64,000 nt of DNA, from assembly GCF_022063185.1 (NCBI RefSeq), contig NZ_CP091913.1, forward strand, positions 326,501 to 390,500. The letters are read 5' to 3'. The DNA is from Nostoc sp. UHCC 0870. GTDB taxonomy: Bacteria; Cyanobacteriota; Cyanobacteriia; Cyanobacteriales; Nostocaceae. The translations under genes were made by a program, and so were the position numbers. Below the pieces are notes generated by a model. That model was not told the DNA's origin, made no database searches, and saw only the letters and a list, made by a program, of their open reading frames with translations. The first letter of the stretch is position 1. The number at the start of each line of letters is the position of its first letter. Of this stretch, positions 8,534 through 18,649 are shown in pieces.

Positions 8534-8950
8534 CTACCTAGAAATAGAATTATTACCTGCAATTTTTCCTAGTTGTCTGACTAAAGCAACTAGTTCACTG
8601 GTAGGGACATCTTTCTTACAAACTTCATCAAAGTTAACCATTGTGTTTTTGTCAGGTAAAGCAGCTTCTTCGACTGAAGAATAAGCCAATATCTGAGTGT
8701 TGGGAGACAGGGCTTTAATATGTCCAGAAGCACTCCAACCATCCATGATTGGCATCTGTAAATCCAGAACAATCACATCGGGATGAAAATCTTTTACCAT
8801 TTCTATAGCTTCTTGACCGTTACTGGCTAAACCCACAACTTGAATATTTTCCTGACCTGCGAAAGCTAATTTTAGTGTTAAACGAGTCAGTTCATGATCG
8901 TCAACCACTAGAACGCGTAAGGTAGAAGACTCACAGGAGAACATTAACAT
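8534..8950 (-). CDS. stand-alone receiver (response regulator)
   Basis: A 138-residue single receiver domain. Visible are the acidic pair in VLVVDDHE, the phospho-acceptor Asp in VIVLDLQMPIMDGW, the switch Ser in ILAYSSVEEA and Lys in EVCKKDVPTSEL. There is no output domain; the chain ends about 15 residues after the receiver. It resembles NarL-type receivers cut before the HTH. Such proteins act as phosphate relays or bind partners directly. No kinase is adjacent. ATG 8944 is a second in-frame start. Confidence 0.88.
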   Translation of the reverse strand: MLMFSCESSTLRVLVVDDHELTRLTLKLAFAGQENIQVVGLASNGQEAIEMVKDFHPDVIVLDLQMPIMDGWSASGHIKALSPNTQILAYSSVEEAALPDKNTMVNFDEVCKKDVPTSELVALVRQLGKIAGNNSISR

Positions 8951-9104
8951 TCCAGGGAAAAAGTAAATACGATAATCCCTCTAGTTTATGGGAACAACTA
9001 CTAACAATTACTCTATCTTATGGTTGAATAATTACTACATAAGCAGAGGAATTTATAAAACTTCTGATAAAGAAATTGAAGTTTTGATAAAGAACCGACT
9101 TGAT

Positions 9105-11318
9105 TTAATTATCTGTTGGTGAAGAACTTTTTTTAGCATCAATAAAATTTGCTGTTATTCCAGTGGAACGTAAGGCCATATTCATCAGTGTGATTTGGGA
9201 GTGAGATTCAGGGCAATCATCTCCAGGACGGCGTTGAATATAAGACCCATCACCTTGTAAATCCCAAGCTTGACGATTATCTGCTAGCATGATTCCCAAG
9301 ATTTCTTGTAAGTCTTTAGCAATATCTTGGTCTCGGATAGGGGTAATTACTTCCACTCGTCGGTCTAAGTTCCGGCTCATCCAATCAGCACTGCCAATAT
9401 AAATTTCTTCTTGGCCATTGTTGTAGAAATAATACATTCGGGAGTGTTCTAAAAACCTGCCAATAATACTAATCACACGAATATTTTCACTCAAGTCTGG
9501 CAGCCCTGGACGTAAGCAGCAAATGCCCCGGATAATCAAGTCAATTTGTACGCCAGCGCGAGAGGCTTCATACAAAGTAGTGATGATTTGCGGATCAACA
9601 AGGGAATTCATCTTGGCGACAATCCGACCTGTGCAGCCATTTTTGACATTGGTGATTTCACGACGAATTAATTCTAAAAAGCGATCGCGCATATTCACAG
9701 GCGCAACCAATAATTCTCGATAGGATTTCTGCCGGGAATATCCTGTCAAGAAATTAAATAAATCTGTAATATCAGCACCTAATTCTTCTCGACAACTAAA
9801 TAATCCTAAATCTGTATACAGTCGGGCTGTTTTAGGGTTATAGTTGCCAGTGCCAATATGTACATAACGACGCATCCCATCTTTTTCTCGGCGTACTACC
9901 ATGACAGTTTTGCAATGGGTTTTTAACCCAACCAAACCATAAACAACGTGTACCCCCACCCTTTCTAATCGCCTAGCCCAGTAAATATTATTTTCTTCAT
10001 CAAATCGGGCTTTTAATTCCACCAAGACTGATACCTGTTTGCCATTTTCCGCCGCCGCGATTAAGGCATTAACAATTGGCGAATCCCCAGAAGTGCGGTA
10101 CAAAGTCATTTTAATGGCTAGTACATTCGGGTCGTGGGCCGCATGGGTGATAAAGCGTACTACTGTAGCTGAAAAAGATTGATAGGGATGGTGGACAAAT
10201 AAATCTTTTTCTCTAATCACAGAAAAGAAATCTTTACCTTCGTCTAATTCCAACACATTGGGGTCTAAACTGGGTTCTCGCAATCGTTGCAACCGCATTG
10301 GTACTACAGACTGACGGGGTGGATCTTTGAGTTCTGATAAGGGTAAGGCCATAAAATACATCAAATCCCGCAGTCCTAGCAGGCCTTCCGCTTCGTAGAC
10401 ATCATTTTCTGTGAGTTCTAAATCTTGTAATAACCGAGTGCGTATTGCTTCAGGTGTTTGGGATTTAATTTCGATGCGGACAGGGTTTCCACCAATGCGG
10501 CGTTTTCGTAATTCTTGTTCGATCGCGAGTAATAAGTCATCAGCTTCGTCTTCTTCTAAAGCCAAATCAGCATCGCGGGTAATACGGAAAGGATGATATT
10601 CCTGGATATTCATCCCTGGAAACAAAGATTCTAAATTATGTGCGATCGCCTGTTCTAAGGGTACACCAGTCCAGTGAGCTGGTTTACCATTTTCCATCTT
10701 TAGCCCCAACTCTGGCGGTAGGGGTAAAAATCGCGGTAAAACACTGGGAACTTTCACCCTGGCAAAAAATTCCTCATCTGTGTCGGGATTTTTCACTAAA
10801 ACAGCCAAATTCAAGCTGAGATTAGAAATATAGGGAAAGGGATGGCTGGGGTCAACAGCTAAGGGAGTCAGAACAGGGAAAATTTGCTCTTCAAAATAAT
10901 TATCTAGATACGTGCGCTGTTTTTGAGTCAGGTTAATGTAATCCACGATATGAACACCCTGATCTGCCAACAACGGCCGGATGAGTTGTTCAAATTGTTG
11001 GTGTTCTTTGGTTACTTGGGGTATGAGGTGTAAGCGAATATCATCAAGCTGTTGTTGTGGGGTACGTCCATCGGGGGTTAACTTACTAACCTTCGCTTCT
11101 ACCTGTTGCTTCAGGGCTGCAACCCGCACCATGAAAAATTCATCTAAGTTAGAACTAAAAATTGCTAAAAACTTCAACCGTTCTAACAATGGTGTACGTG
11201 GATCGCAAGCTTCATGTAATACCCGATTGTTGAATTCTAACCAGCTTAACTCTCGGTTAATATAATATTGTGGATCGTTTAAATTAATAGAATTAGAGGT
11301 TTTTTTAGGTTTAGGCAT
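9105..11318 (-). CDS. ppk1: polyphosphate kinase 1
   Basis: A 737-residue PPK1 of full length, which polymerises ATP gamma-phosphate into polyphosphate. The N domain starts YYINRELSWLEFNNRVL with the conserved NLDEFFMVRVA. The catalytic PLD-like half has FVHHPYQSF, the active His in YVHIGTGNYNPKTARLYTD (about residue 483) and a second conserved His in FLEHSRMYYF (about 625). All motifs are intact. It stands alone, so control is probably from its own promoter between 11319 and 11500. Polyphosphate granules are a known phosphate store in cyanobacteria. Confidence 0.97.
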   Translation of the reverse strand: MPKPKKTSNSINLNDPQYYINRELSWLEFNNRVLHEACDPRTPLLERLKFLAIFSSNLDEFFMVRVAALKQQVEAKVSKLTPDGRTPQQQLDDIRLHLIPQVTKEHQQFEQLIRPLLADQGVHIVDYINLTQKQRTYLDNYFEEQIFPVLTPLAVDPSHPFPYISNLSLNLAVLVKNPDTDEEFFARVKVPSVLPRFLPLPPELGLKMENGKPAHWTGVPLEQAIAHNLESLFPGMNIQEYHPFRITRDADLALEEDEADDLLLAIEQELRKRRIGGNPVRIEIKSQTPEAIRTRLLQDLELTENDVYEAEGLLGLRDLMYFMALPLSELKDPPRQSVVPMRLQRLREPSLDPNVLELDEGKDFFSVIREKDLFVHHPYQSFSATVVRFITHAAHDPNVLAIKMTLYRTSGDSPIVNALIAAAENGKQVSVLVELKARFDEENNIYWARRLERVGVHVVYGLVGLKTHCKTVMVVRREKDGMRRYVHIGTGNYNPKTARLYTDLGLFSCREELGADITDLFNFLTGYSRQKSYRELLVAPVNMRDRFLELIRREITNVKNGCTGRIVAKMNSLVDPQIITTLYEASRAGVQIDLIIRGICCLRPGLPDLSENIRVISIIGRFLEHSRMYYFYNNGQEEIYIGSADWMSRNLDRRVEVITPIRDQDIAKDLQEILGIMLADNRQAWDLQGDGSYIQRRPGDDCPESHSQITLMNMALRSTGITANFIDAKKSSSPTDN

Positions 11319-11423
11319 GGCGATCGCAGGCTAGCCTGATGTAGCCCATTAAGAGGGATGACAATACACATGGTAATTGAAATCCGGCATCCGGTGAAGC
11401 AGCCTGAAATATTAAATGGGTTG

Positions 11424-11531
11424 AGGACTAAAGTCCTCACTACAAACTTTATCGTAAATTCAAGGGTTTAATTTTGAAGTAATAAGTCATGGGTATTACT
11501 CATTACTCATTACTCATTACTCATTACTCAT
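11424..11531. repeat. palindrome fragment and CATTACT heptamer array
   Basis: A short GAGGACTAAAGTCCTC palindrome related to the GTAGTAAGGACT family is followed by TTATCGTAAATTCAAGGGTT (inverted copy of 6914-6935) and then about five CATTACT heptamers, ending at the galE stop. Confidence 0.7.
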
Positions 11532-12566
11532 TCACGCTACTTGTTGTTGAGTTGTGAGTTTGGGTTGCGGTAATAAATTGGGTATTGCACCTTTCTGACG
11601 CATTTCCCAGGCTAGGGTAGTATATACAATTAGATCCAAGTCATTATATTGGGGTTTCCATCCCAATACTTGACGGATTTTGTCGGCGCAAGTGATGACA
11701 CAAGCTGGATCTCCAGGGCGGCGGTCTGTTTCGATGACGGGGAAATCTACCCCAGATATAACTTTCACCCGTTCGATGACTTGCCGCACACTATACCCTT
11801 GTCCATAACCACAATTGAGAATTTGGCTCTCTTGACCTGCTTCTAGGTAGCGCAAAGCGTCTAAATGTGCTGTTGCTAAGTCTTCAACGTGAAGATAATC
11901 TCTAATTGCTGTGCCATCTGGGGTGGGAAAATCTGTACCAAAGATGCGTATACCTGGTTGGCGTTTGAGTGCGGCATTACAGGCTACGCCAATTAAATGG
12001 GAGACATCTTTGGACATTTGCCCTAGTCTGCCTCCTGGTTCTGCGCCGGCGATATTAAAGTAGCGTAAAATTACGTACCGCAGAGATGAGGCTGTGGCAT
12101 AGTCTCGAATTAGCCATTCAGAGGAAAGTTTTGAGCGTCCGTAGGGGTTAATGGGTTCGGTGGGTGTGGACTCGGTGACAGGGTTGGTTGCTGGTTGCCC
12201 ATAGACGGCGGCTGTGCTGGAAAAGATGATTTGGTTAACGCCCATATCGCTGCAACAACGGAGTAAATTAAGGGTGTTACGGGTGTTGTTGGCGTAGTAT
12301 TCTAGGGGATGAGCGACTGATTCCGGGACGTTGAGACTAGCAGCAAAGTGTAGGACAGTGGTAAATTTATGCTGAAAAAACACCCGATAGAGAGTGTCTA
12401 AATCTGCTAAATCTCCCACGATTAACTCACCGTGGAGGACTGCTTGGGGTGAACCTGTAGAGCAATTGTCATAGACGACGACATCATAGCCGGCTGCACC
12501 CAATTGGCGGACTACGTGAGAGCCAATATATCCTGCGCCGCCTGTCACCAAAACTTTCTTTTTCAT
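11532..12566 (-). CDS. galE: UDP-glucose 4-epimerase
   Basis: A 344-residue extended short-chain dehydrogenase with the GalE pattern: NAD-binding GGAGYIGSH at the N-terminus, the catalytic Ser/Thr in FSSTAAVYG, and the Tyr-Lys pair in NPYGRSK. YLHVEDLATAHLDAL and LNCGYGQGYSVRQVI are further epimerase blocks. It interconverts UDP-Glc and UDP-Gal, supplying galactose for the glycosyltransferases nearby. The start codon overlaps the stop of the sugar transferase gene by 4 bp, so the two are translationally coupled. Confidence 0.94.
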   Translation of the reverse strand: MKKKVLVTGGAGYIGSHVVRQLGAAGYDVVVYDNCSTGSPQAVLHGELIVGDLADLDTLYRVFFQHKFTTVLHFAASLNVPESVAHPLEYYANNTRNTLNLLRCCSDMGVNQIIFSSTAAVYGQPATNPVTESTPTEPINPYGRSKLSSEWLIRDYATASSLRYVILRYFNIAGAEPGGRLGQMSKDVSHLIGVACNAALKRQPGIRIFGTDFPTPDGTAIRDYLHVEDLATAHLDALRYLEAGQESQILNCGYGQGYSVRQVIERVKVISGVDFPVIETDRRPGDPACVITCADKIRQVLGWKPQYNDLDLIVYTTLAWEMRQKGAIPNLLPQPKLTTQQQVA

Positions 12567-13981
12567 CTGCCTTTACCTAATAACACGACCCGAATGGTTT
12601 TGAAGGCGATCGCTAAATCTAAAAATGGTGAATAATTTTTGATGTAGTAGAGGTCGTAAGCTAACTTTTCGTCAGCGTCTTCTACTGATGCGCCGTAGGG
12701 ATACATCACCTGCGCCCAGCCAGTGATTCCTGGTTTGACGACATAACGTAAGTCATAGTAGGGAATCTCTTGTCGCAGCTTGACATCAAACTCCGGTCGT
12801 TCTGGACGAGGGCCAATTAAGCTCATTTCTCCTGATAAAACGTTGAAAATCTGTGGTAATTCATCGATTCTCAACAGGCGTAGCCAGCGACCGACTCTAG
12901 TAATGCGCGGATCATGTTCATGCGCCCACTGCACCCCACGCTTTTCGGCATCCTGATACATGGAACGAAACTTGTAAACCCTAAAGGTGTTTCCTTGTAA
13001 CCCTGTTCGTACTTGACTGTAGAAAATAGGGCCGGGGCTATTTAATTTAATGGCTAGTGCTGTCAGCAACATCAGAGGGAACAAACCCACAAATAACAGC
13101 AATGCCAAAATTATGTCTGTGACACGCTTGATTTTTTGACTAATGCTGTTAGAGGTGAGATGATACCCTGCACTGAATACCAGCAAGTTATCTTGCAGTA
13201 GAGAAGAGGGGAGTTTATACCAGAGATTTTCACAAATATCGGGGATGCTGTAGATGGGGATACCAGCCACCTGCAACTGCATCAACTGCTGCATCTCGAT
13301 GTCAGATAATTGCGTTGGTGTTGCTAATACTACCCCTGACCACGGTTGGTAAATCCATTGGCGTAAGTCATGGAGACTACTAACGGAAATTCGATGATTT
13401 TTCGCTAACTCATGGGTGTGTTGGTCTGATGCTGCTAAAATCACCAGCCGACCCAATGTATTGTGCTTGAGAAATATCTTTCCTAATTGGATGGCTTGTT
13501 TGTTAGCACCTAAAATTAACCATCTACGGTTTTGAGCTTGCGATCGCGCCCATTTTGCTGTCGATACTCTTAAGCATATCGTCCAGATGGTAGATATACT
13601 TAAACTCGGAAGTAAAATCTCCCATTTCCAGAGTGCTAGCTTTTCTCCAGTTTCCATAATATGGAGGATGGCAAAAAAGATGCCACCTACAAGCATATTA
13701 GTAATTAAAATCCGAGCCGGAGCGCGTAAACCGGAAATTTGGTTATCTGGATGGTAGCTATCTGCTACATATAAACCAGTAATGATTAATAAGCAAAATA
13801 ATAAAGAAATAACAGGTTCAAAAACTTGAGAATTGTCTTCCCAATTTATCCAAAAGGGGAAAAATAAAGCTAACACTAAACCCACAATATCCCCTAGCAG
13901 TAGCAATATAGAGAGGATGTTGTGGTTTTGATGTAACTTGCTTCCTTGATTGCTAATACTAAGAGTAAAGTGCATTGGCAT
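12563..13981 (-). CDS. undecaprenyl-phosphate sugar phosphotransferase (WbaP/WcaJ-type)
   Basis: A polytopic initiating transferase of about 472 residues. Several N-terminal membrane segments (from about residues 20 to 135) precede a Rossmann-like middle domain (LILGANKQAIQLGKIFL). The C-terminal bacterial sugar transferase domain follows: FYSQVRTGLQGNTFRVYKFR, LRLLRIDELPQIFNVL, MSLIGPRPERPEF and KPGITGWAQV. It loads the first sugar-1-phosphate onto the lipid carrier and so starts repeat-unit synthesis. ATG 13981 is preferred to an upstream TTG. It is divergent from the wzc gene across a 1.1-kb repeat-filled region. Confidence 0.93.
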   Translation of the reverse strand: MPMHFTLSISNQGSKLHQNHNILSILLLLGDIVGLVLALFFPFWINWEDNSQVFEPVISLLFCLLIITGLYVADSYHPDNQISGLRAPARILITNMLVGGIFFAILHIMETGEKLALWKWEILLPSLSISTIWTICLRVSTAKWARSQAQNRRWLILGANKQAIQLGKIFLKHNTLGRLVILAASDQHTHELAKNHRISVSSLHDLRQWIYQPWSGVVLATPTQLSDIEMQQLMQLQVAGIPIYSIPDICENLWYKLPSSLLQDNLLVFSAGYHLTSNSISQKIKRVTDIILALLLFVGLFPLMLLTALAIKLNSPGPIFYSQVRTGLQGNTFRVYKFRSMYQDAEKRGVQWAHEHDPRITRVGRWLRLLRIDELPQIFNVLSGEMSLIGPRPERPEFDVKLRQEIPYYDLRYVVKPGITGWAQVMYPYGASVEDADEKLAYDLYYIKNYSPFLDLAIAFKTIRVVLLGKGR

Positions 13982-14315
13982 TATTTCCAAATATTAAAAA
14001 TGGCAAAATTAGCATCACCATATGGGATGCCTGCCATACTTACTCTTGTGATATTTGCAATTACAGTTATTAGCTGTAATTAAGACTAAAATGCTGCAAA
14101 ATACCCAAGAATAATACTGAAATAAATTCGTCAAATTTCCACTTAGATAAGTATTTATATACTTTTCTAGGTTTTGAGCCGCGTCTAATCTAGAAGGGCA
14201 TTAAATTGTTTTAGTCTTAGTACCTTATTTTTTTATTACTGATTGCCTTGATTTAGCTATGTGGAGATTACTTAAATATTTGGTCATAGCGGAAAAAGTT
14301 TATGATTAGGAATCT

Positions 14316-14592
14316 TATAGCGGTTCTCGCTTTAGTGAGGTAGAAGAACCCCACCCCCAACCCCCTCCCCGCTTGCGGGGAGGGGGCTATGATGTACACA
14401 CAAGTCGAATTACCCCCCTTAATCCCCCCTTGGAAAGGGGGGAAACCAGAAAATCCAGTTCCCTCCCCTTTCTAAGGGGAGGGTTAGGGTGGGGTAATTC
14501 GAGGACAGATAGTGATTCGATAACTTGTGTATACACGGTAGGCTTGCGGGGAGGGGGCTATGATGTACCTCATGTGATTAGGAAACGCTATA
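14316..14592. repeat. composite repeat: outer element interrupted by a MITE
   Basis: The outer element runs from TATAGCGGTTCTCGCTTTAG to its partner GATTAGGAAACGCTATA. Inside, an inner element (14385-14541) starts GGCTATGATGTACACACAAG and ends TTGTGTATACACGGTAG. A 27-bp direct repeat beginning GCTTGCGGGGAGGG (14371 and 14542) flanks or overlaps the inner element, so the insertion involved duplication or gene conversion. Confidence 0.7.
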
Positions 14593-14673
14593 TCATGTTT
14601 GCTTGATGGGTGATGAAACCTGAAGAACCCCACCCCGCCACAGCTACGCTTTGTCTCCCCTCCCCGTTGACGG

Positions 14674-14815
14674 GGCTACGGTGTACACACAAATCGGAGT
14701 TACTTTGATATCTGGGTTTTACCCCCCTTAATCCCCCTTGGAAAGGGGGGAAACAAGAAAATCCAGTTCCCTCCCCTTTCCAAGGGGAGGGTTAGGGTGG
14801 GGTAATTCGGATTAC
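14674..14815. repeat. MITE-like element, right end missing
   Basis: It begins GGCTACGGTGTACACACAAA and has the same C/G-rich palindromic core as the intact copy at 32499-32674. The match ends after GGGTGGGGTAATTC, so the right terminal inverted repeat is absent. Confidence 0.65.
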
Positions 14816-15070
14816 TCACCGCAATCATGATTATTAAAAGTAAAGAATTGATACTCCGCAAAAAAATATAGTGAAAATACGTAGGATATCCGGCAAGAAA
14901 AGCTTGATAATGCCTTATTAAAAGAGCATGAAGATTAGGGAATCGCATCTACTAGCAAATTACTCATACCAATGTAATTGGAGCTTATACATGATAAATC
15001 ATGATTATATGTAGCCTCACAAGTGATTGGTATGCAATGAGAACTCATAAATGAAATTATTAGGTGTATT

Positions 15071-17284
15071 ATGCCTTCTGATCAAGAAGAACAAGATTTT
15101 ATTAACTTTCAACAATATTGGTTAACTGTAAAAAGACGTTGGCTGTTGATAGCCCTGATTATTGGGTCTGTGTTTGGTCTAACAGGGTTGGTAACTTTCA
15201 GCAAAAAACCAGTTTATGAAGCCCAGGGCAAACTACTGTTTAATAAGCAAAGTGGTGTCTCCTCCCTCACGGGTATTAGTGAACAGGTGGGACAACTCAG
15301 TGGGGTGACAAACCTTTCTAACCCTTTGGAAACTGAAGCTGAGGTGATTCGTTCCAACACTATTTCTCAGAAGACTATTGATAATCTAAATCTGACAGAC
15401 GGGGAAGGCAACCCCTTGGAATTGGATGCTTTTCTTAGTCGCTTGTCAGTGAAAAGTGTGCGCGGGACTGATATTTTACAGCTTTCCTACCGGAGTAAAA
15501 ATTCTGAAGAGGCGGCTGAGGTCATCAATGAATTGATGAGTGCTTATCTGGACAATAATATTCTGGTTAACCGTTCCGAAGCCAGGGCGGCGCGGGAATT
15601 TTTGGATAAGCAGTTACCTCAAGTGGAAGCCAAAGTTACAGAATCAGAACTGGCTTTGCGTCTGTTTAAAGAAAAATACCAAGTTATTTCTTTGGAAGAA
15701 GAAGCGAAAGAAGGGGTCAAGGGGTTGAATGATTTATCAAACCAAATGACCCGACTTCAGGCGCAACTGGCGGATGCTAGAAGCCGTTCTGGTGCGTTGC
15801 AAAAGCAATTGGCTTTGACGACACAGCAGGCTGTAGCACTGAGCAAATTGAGTCAGTCGAATGCTGTCCAGCAGGTGTTAACAGAATATCGGAAGGTACA
15901 AGACCAGTTGGCGGTGGAGCGATCGCGCTATACTGACGAGCATCCTGTAATTACGAATCTGTTAGAGAAAGAACAAGCTCTCAAAGCGCATTTGGAACGG
16001 CGAGTTTCCCAAACTGTGGGAATTGATGAGTCGATAGAAGAGCAAGATTTACAAGTTGGACAACTCCAGCAGACTTTAACTGCTGATTTGGTACAGATAG
16101 AAGTACAACGGTTGGGGTTAGAAAATCAAGTTGGTGTCTTGATGAAGGCTTTTGTGCGTTATCAAGCACGCATGAGAAGTTTACCCAGACTGGAACAAAC
16201 ACAGTTACGTCTAGAGCGACAGTTACAGGTAGCACGCACCAGCTACGAACAAATGCTGAAACGCTTGCAAGATGTTCAGGTGGTAGAAAACCAGAATGTT
16301 GGTAATGCTAGGGTGATTTCTGAGGCTTTGATACCTAAGAAACCGATTTCTCCGCGTATCGCTTTAAATTTAGCTTTGGGAGGATTTTTAGGTATTTTCG
16401 CAGCTTTGGGAATCGCCTTATTACTAGAATCTGCGGACAAGTCTGTCAAGACAGCAGAAGAAGCCAAACGCTTACTCAATTATCCTTTGTTGGGTACAAT
16501 TCCGGTTTTCAACCAAAAAGCGAGATTGGCTCATGGTGAAAAAGGCACAGAGTTACCTGTACTGAATAACCCTTATTCTTCCGTGAATGCGGCTTTTGAG
16601 ATGCTGCAAATTAATTTAGGTTTCACCCTTTCTGATAAAGAATTGAAGGTGATTGTCGTTAGCAGTTCTGTGATGGGTGAGGGTAAGTCTTTTATTGCGG
16701 CTAACTTAGCAGTAGCTACCGCCCAGATGGGTAAGCGGGTGCTATTAATTGATGCAGATATGCGTCGCCCTCATCAACATGATGTTTGGCAAATACCCAA
16801 TATGATGGGTTTGAGTAATGTTTTGGTGGGACAGGCGGAGTTTGCTAAAACAGCCAAGGAAGTAGTGATTAATCTAGATTTATTGACGGCTGGGACAATT
16901 CCCCCTAACCCAGTGGTCTTACTAGATTCCCAGCGTATGACTAGTTTAATTGCCCAAGCTAAAGAAGATTATGATTACATCATTATCGATACGCCACCGT
17001 TGAGTATGTTGGCTGATGCCATGATAGTTGGTAATTTGGCTGATGGTATGTTGTTGGTGGCTAGACCTGGTGTAGTTAATTCTGTGGCTGCTCAGGCTAC
17101 CAAGGATTTGCTAGCGCATTCACGAACAGAGGTTTTGGGGTTGGTAGTCAATGGCGTTGAGATTGACCGTTATCGTCATAATTACTACGATTACTACTAC
17201 TCTGATTCTGGAGAAAAGCATTCTCACAAGCAGGATAAGATTAAGTCTGGCTTGAGTAAGATTACTGGTTTGCGCCTGCTTTGA
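15071..17284 (+). CDS. wzc: Wzc-type chain-length regulator and BY-kinase
   Basis: A 737-residue fusion of a Wzz domain and a bacterial tyrosine kinase. The first membrane segment is at about residues 24-44, then a long periplasmic region rich in coiled coil (about 160-400), and a second segment at about 431-453 (ALNLALGGFLGIFAALGIAL). The cytoplasmic kinase has Walker A SSSVMGEGKSF (about 530), Walker A' VLLIDADMRRP, Walker B YIIIDTPP (about 635) and a C-terminal tyrosine cluster YRHNYYDYYYSD. It controls polymer length and export in Wzx/Wzy systems. It is the first gene of the rightward locus; no Wza or Wzb partner is in the window. Confidence 0.94.
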   Translation: MPSDQEEQDFINFQQYWLTVKRRWLLIALIIGSVFGLTGLVTFSKKPVYEAQGKLLFNKQSGVSSLTGISEQVGQLSGVTNLSNPLETEAEVIRSNTISQKTIDNLNLTDGEGNPLELDAFLSRLSVKSVRGTDILQLSYRSKNSEEAAEVINELMSAYLDNNILVNRSEARAAREFLDKQLPQVEAKVTESELALRLFKEKYQVISLEEEAKEGVKGLNDLSNQMTRLQAQLADARSRSGALQKQLALTTQQAVALSKLSQSNAVQQVLTEYRKVQDQLAVERSRYTDEHPVITNLLEKEQALKAHLERRVSQTVGIDESIEEQDLQVGQLQQTLTADLVQIEVQRLGLENQVGVLMKAFVRYQARMRSLPRLEQTQLRLERQLQVARTSYEQMLKRLQDVQVVENQNVGNARVISEALIPKKPISPRIALNLALGGFLGIFAALGIALLLESADKSVKTAEEAKRLLNYPLLGTIPVFNQKARLAHGEKGTELPVLNNPYSSVNAAFEMLQINLGFTLSDKELKVIVVSSSVMGEGKSFIAANLAVATAQMGKRVLLIDADMRRPHQHDVWQIPNMMGLSNVLVGQAEFAKTAKEVVINLDLLTAGTIPPNPVVLLDSQRMTSLIAQAKEDYDYIIIDTPPLSMLADAMIVGNLADGMLLVARPGVVNSVAAQATKDLLAHSRTEVLGLVVNGVEIDRYRHNYYDYYYSDSGEKHSHKQDKIKSGLSKITGLRLL

Positions 17285-17479
17285 TTGGTTGAAAGTCAAA
17301 TTAATCAGTGTTTTCTCTGAGGTGTTCAATATTTAGATTGTGTAAAGTCATGGGCATAAATAGTTAGTAATCTAATAAATATTACTAGCTATTTATGTAT
17401 GACTAAATTGACACATTGTATATATTCAGAAAAAACAATTGGTGTCCATTCGTTTTTATTTGGCATAAAAACAATCTAA

Positions 17480-18634
17480 ATGATGAAGATATGTATAATA
17501 AGTGGAATTTTTCCACCTGATATTGGGGGACCGGCTAGTTATGTTCCGAGGATAGCAACTAATTTAGTAGAGCAGGGTCATTCAGTAAATGTGGTTTGCC
17601 TCAGTGATATCTTAAATGATAATGATGGTGATCAATATTTATTTCCAGTCATCCGCATTTCCCGTCAATTATTCAAACCTTGGCGTTTTTTAAAAACTAT
17701 TATTACCATTTGGAAATTCGCAAAAAATGCTGATTTACTTTATGTTAATGGGTTGAATTTTGAGTCGATGCTAGCGGCTAGTATACTCAATATCCCAACT
17801 GTGTACAAAATTGTTGGTGATTATGCTTGGGAGCGATCGCAGCTTTGGAATCACTTTAATGGCACTTTAGATGAATACCAAGTTGCTCACAAAGGATTGT
17901 TACTTAAATTTCTCGATTGGATTCGTACTCTTCCCCTAAAAAAGACTACAAAAATCATTGTTCCGAGTTTATATCTTCAGCGCATTGTAGAAGGATGGGG
18001 TATCTCATCCGACAAAATTGTTCTTGTTTATAATGCTGTTGAAGTTCAAGAAGCACAATCAGCGATCGCCTTACCACCTTTTCCGGGAAAAACAATCATT
18101 ACTGTTGGTCGTTTAGTACCCTGGAAAGGTCTGGAAGCAATGATTAAAACCATGCAGTATTTTCCTCAAGACCGTTTGGTTGTAATTGGTAATGGTCCAT
18201 TAAAAAGTAATTTGGAAGAATTAATCCAAAAACTACGTATTGGCGATCGAGTGTTGTTTATGGGTAGTTTGCCTCAAAAACAAGTATTTTCTTGTCTAAA
18301 GCAAGCTGATGTGTTCATCTTGAATTCTTCTTATGAAGGACTACCTCATGTAGTATTAGAAGCAATGACTGCGGGTACTCCAGTAATTGCTACAAATGCA
18401 GGCGGTACTCAAGAGGTAGTAGAAGACTGTAAAACAGGCTTGTTAATTCCTGTAGGTGATGAACTAGCTTTAAAATCTGCTATTGAAAAAATATTCAACC
18501 AGTCTGATTTAGCTCAAGTTCTAGTATCTAATGCCAACGAATATATTCAATCAAGATTTTCTAATTTCAATATGTTGGAACAACTAGAAAATGTATTATC
18601 TCAAGTAAATTTTCTGGCTAAATCTAGCTTTTAA
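17480..18634 (+). CDS. GT4-family glycosyltransferase
   Basis: A 384-residue GT-B enzyme. The acceptor domain contains ISGIFPPDIGGPASYVPRIA, typical of GT4, and the donor domain has TIITVGRLVPWKGLEAMI and the E-x7-E motif YEGLPHVVLEAMTAGTPV. Cytosolic or membrane-peripheral. It is the first glycosyltransferase after wzc, separated by 195 bp, and followed by the acyltransferase 15 bp later. Sugar and linkage cannot be told from sequence. Confidence 0.92.
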   Translation: MMKICIISGIFPPDIGGPASYVPRIATNLVEQGHSVNVVCLSDILNDNDGDQYLFPVIRISRQLFKPWRFLKTIITIWKFAKNADLLYVNGLNFESMLAASILNIPTVYKIVGDYAWERSQLWNHFNGTLDEYQVAHKGLLLKFLDWIRTLPLKKTTKIIVPSLYLQRIVEGWGISSDKIVLVYNAVEVQEAQSAIALPPFPGKTIITVGRLVPWKGLEAMIKTMQYFPQDRLVVIGNGPLKSNLEELIQKLRIGDRVLFMGSLPQKQVFSCLKQADVFILNSSYEGLPHVVLEAMTAGTPVIATNAGGTQEVVEDCKTGLLIPVGDELALKSAIEKIFNQSDLAQVLVSNANEYIQSRFSNFNMLEQLENVLSQVNFLAKSSF

Positions 18635-18649
18635 TCACGCAAATCAATT

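Larger units (their letters stand above)
13982..15070. other. divergent promoter region of the polysaccharide locus, filled with repeats
   Basis: The gap between the sugar transferase and wzc starts holds no gene. About 13990-14310 is AT-rich and probably contains the leftward promoter. 14316-14592 and about 14620-14815 hold nested MITE-like repeats with C/G-rich palindromic cores; the open frames crossing them are by-products of those repeats. 14830-15070 is AT-rich and should carry the wzc promoter. Confidence 0.7.

Noticed and set aside
14373..14948. Small frames in the wzc upstream region
   Set aside because: They run through MITE-like C/G palindromes and recur wherever those repeats do.
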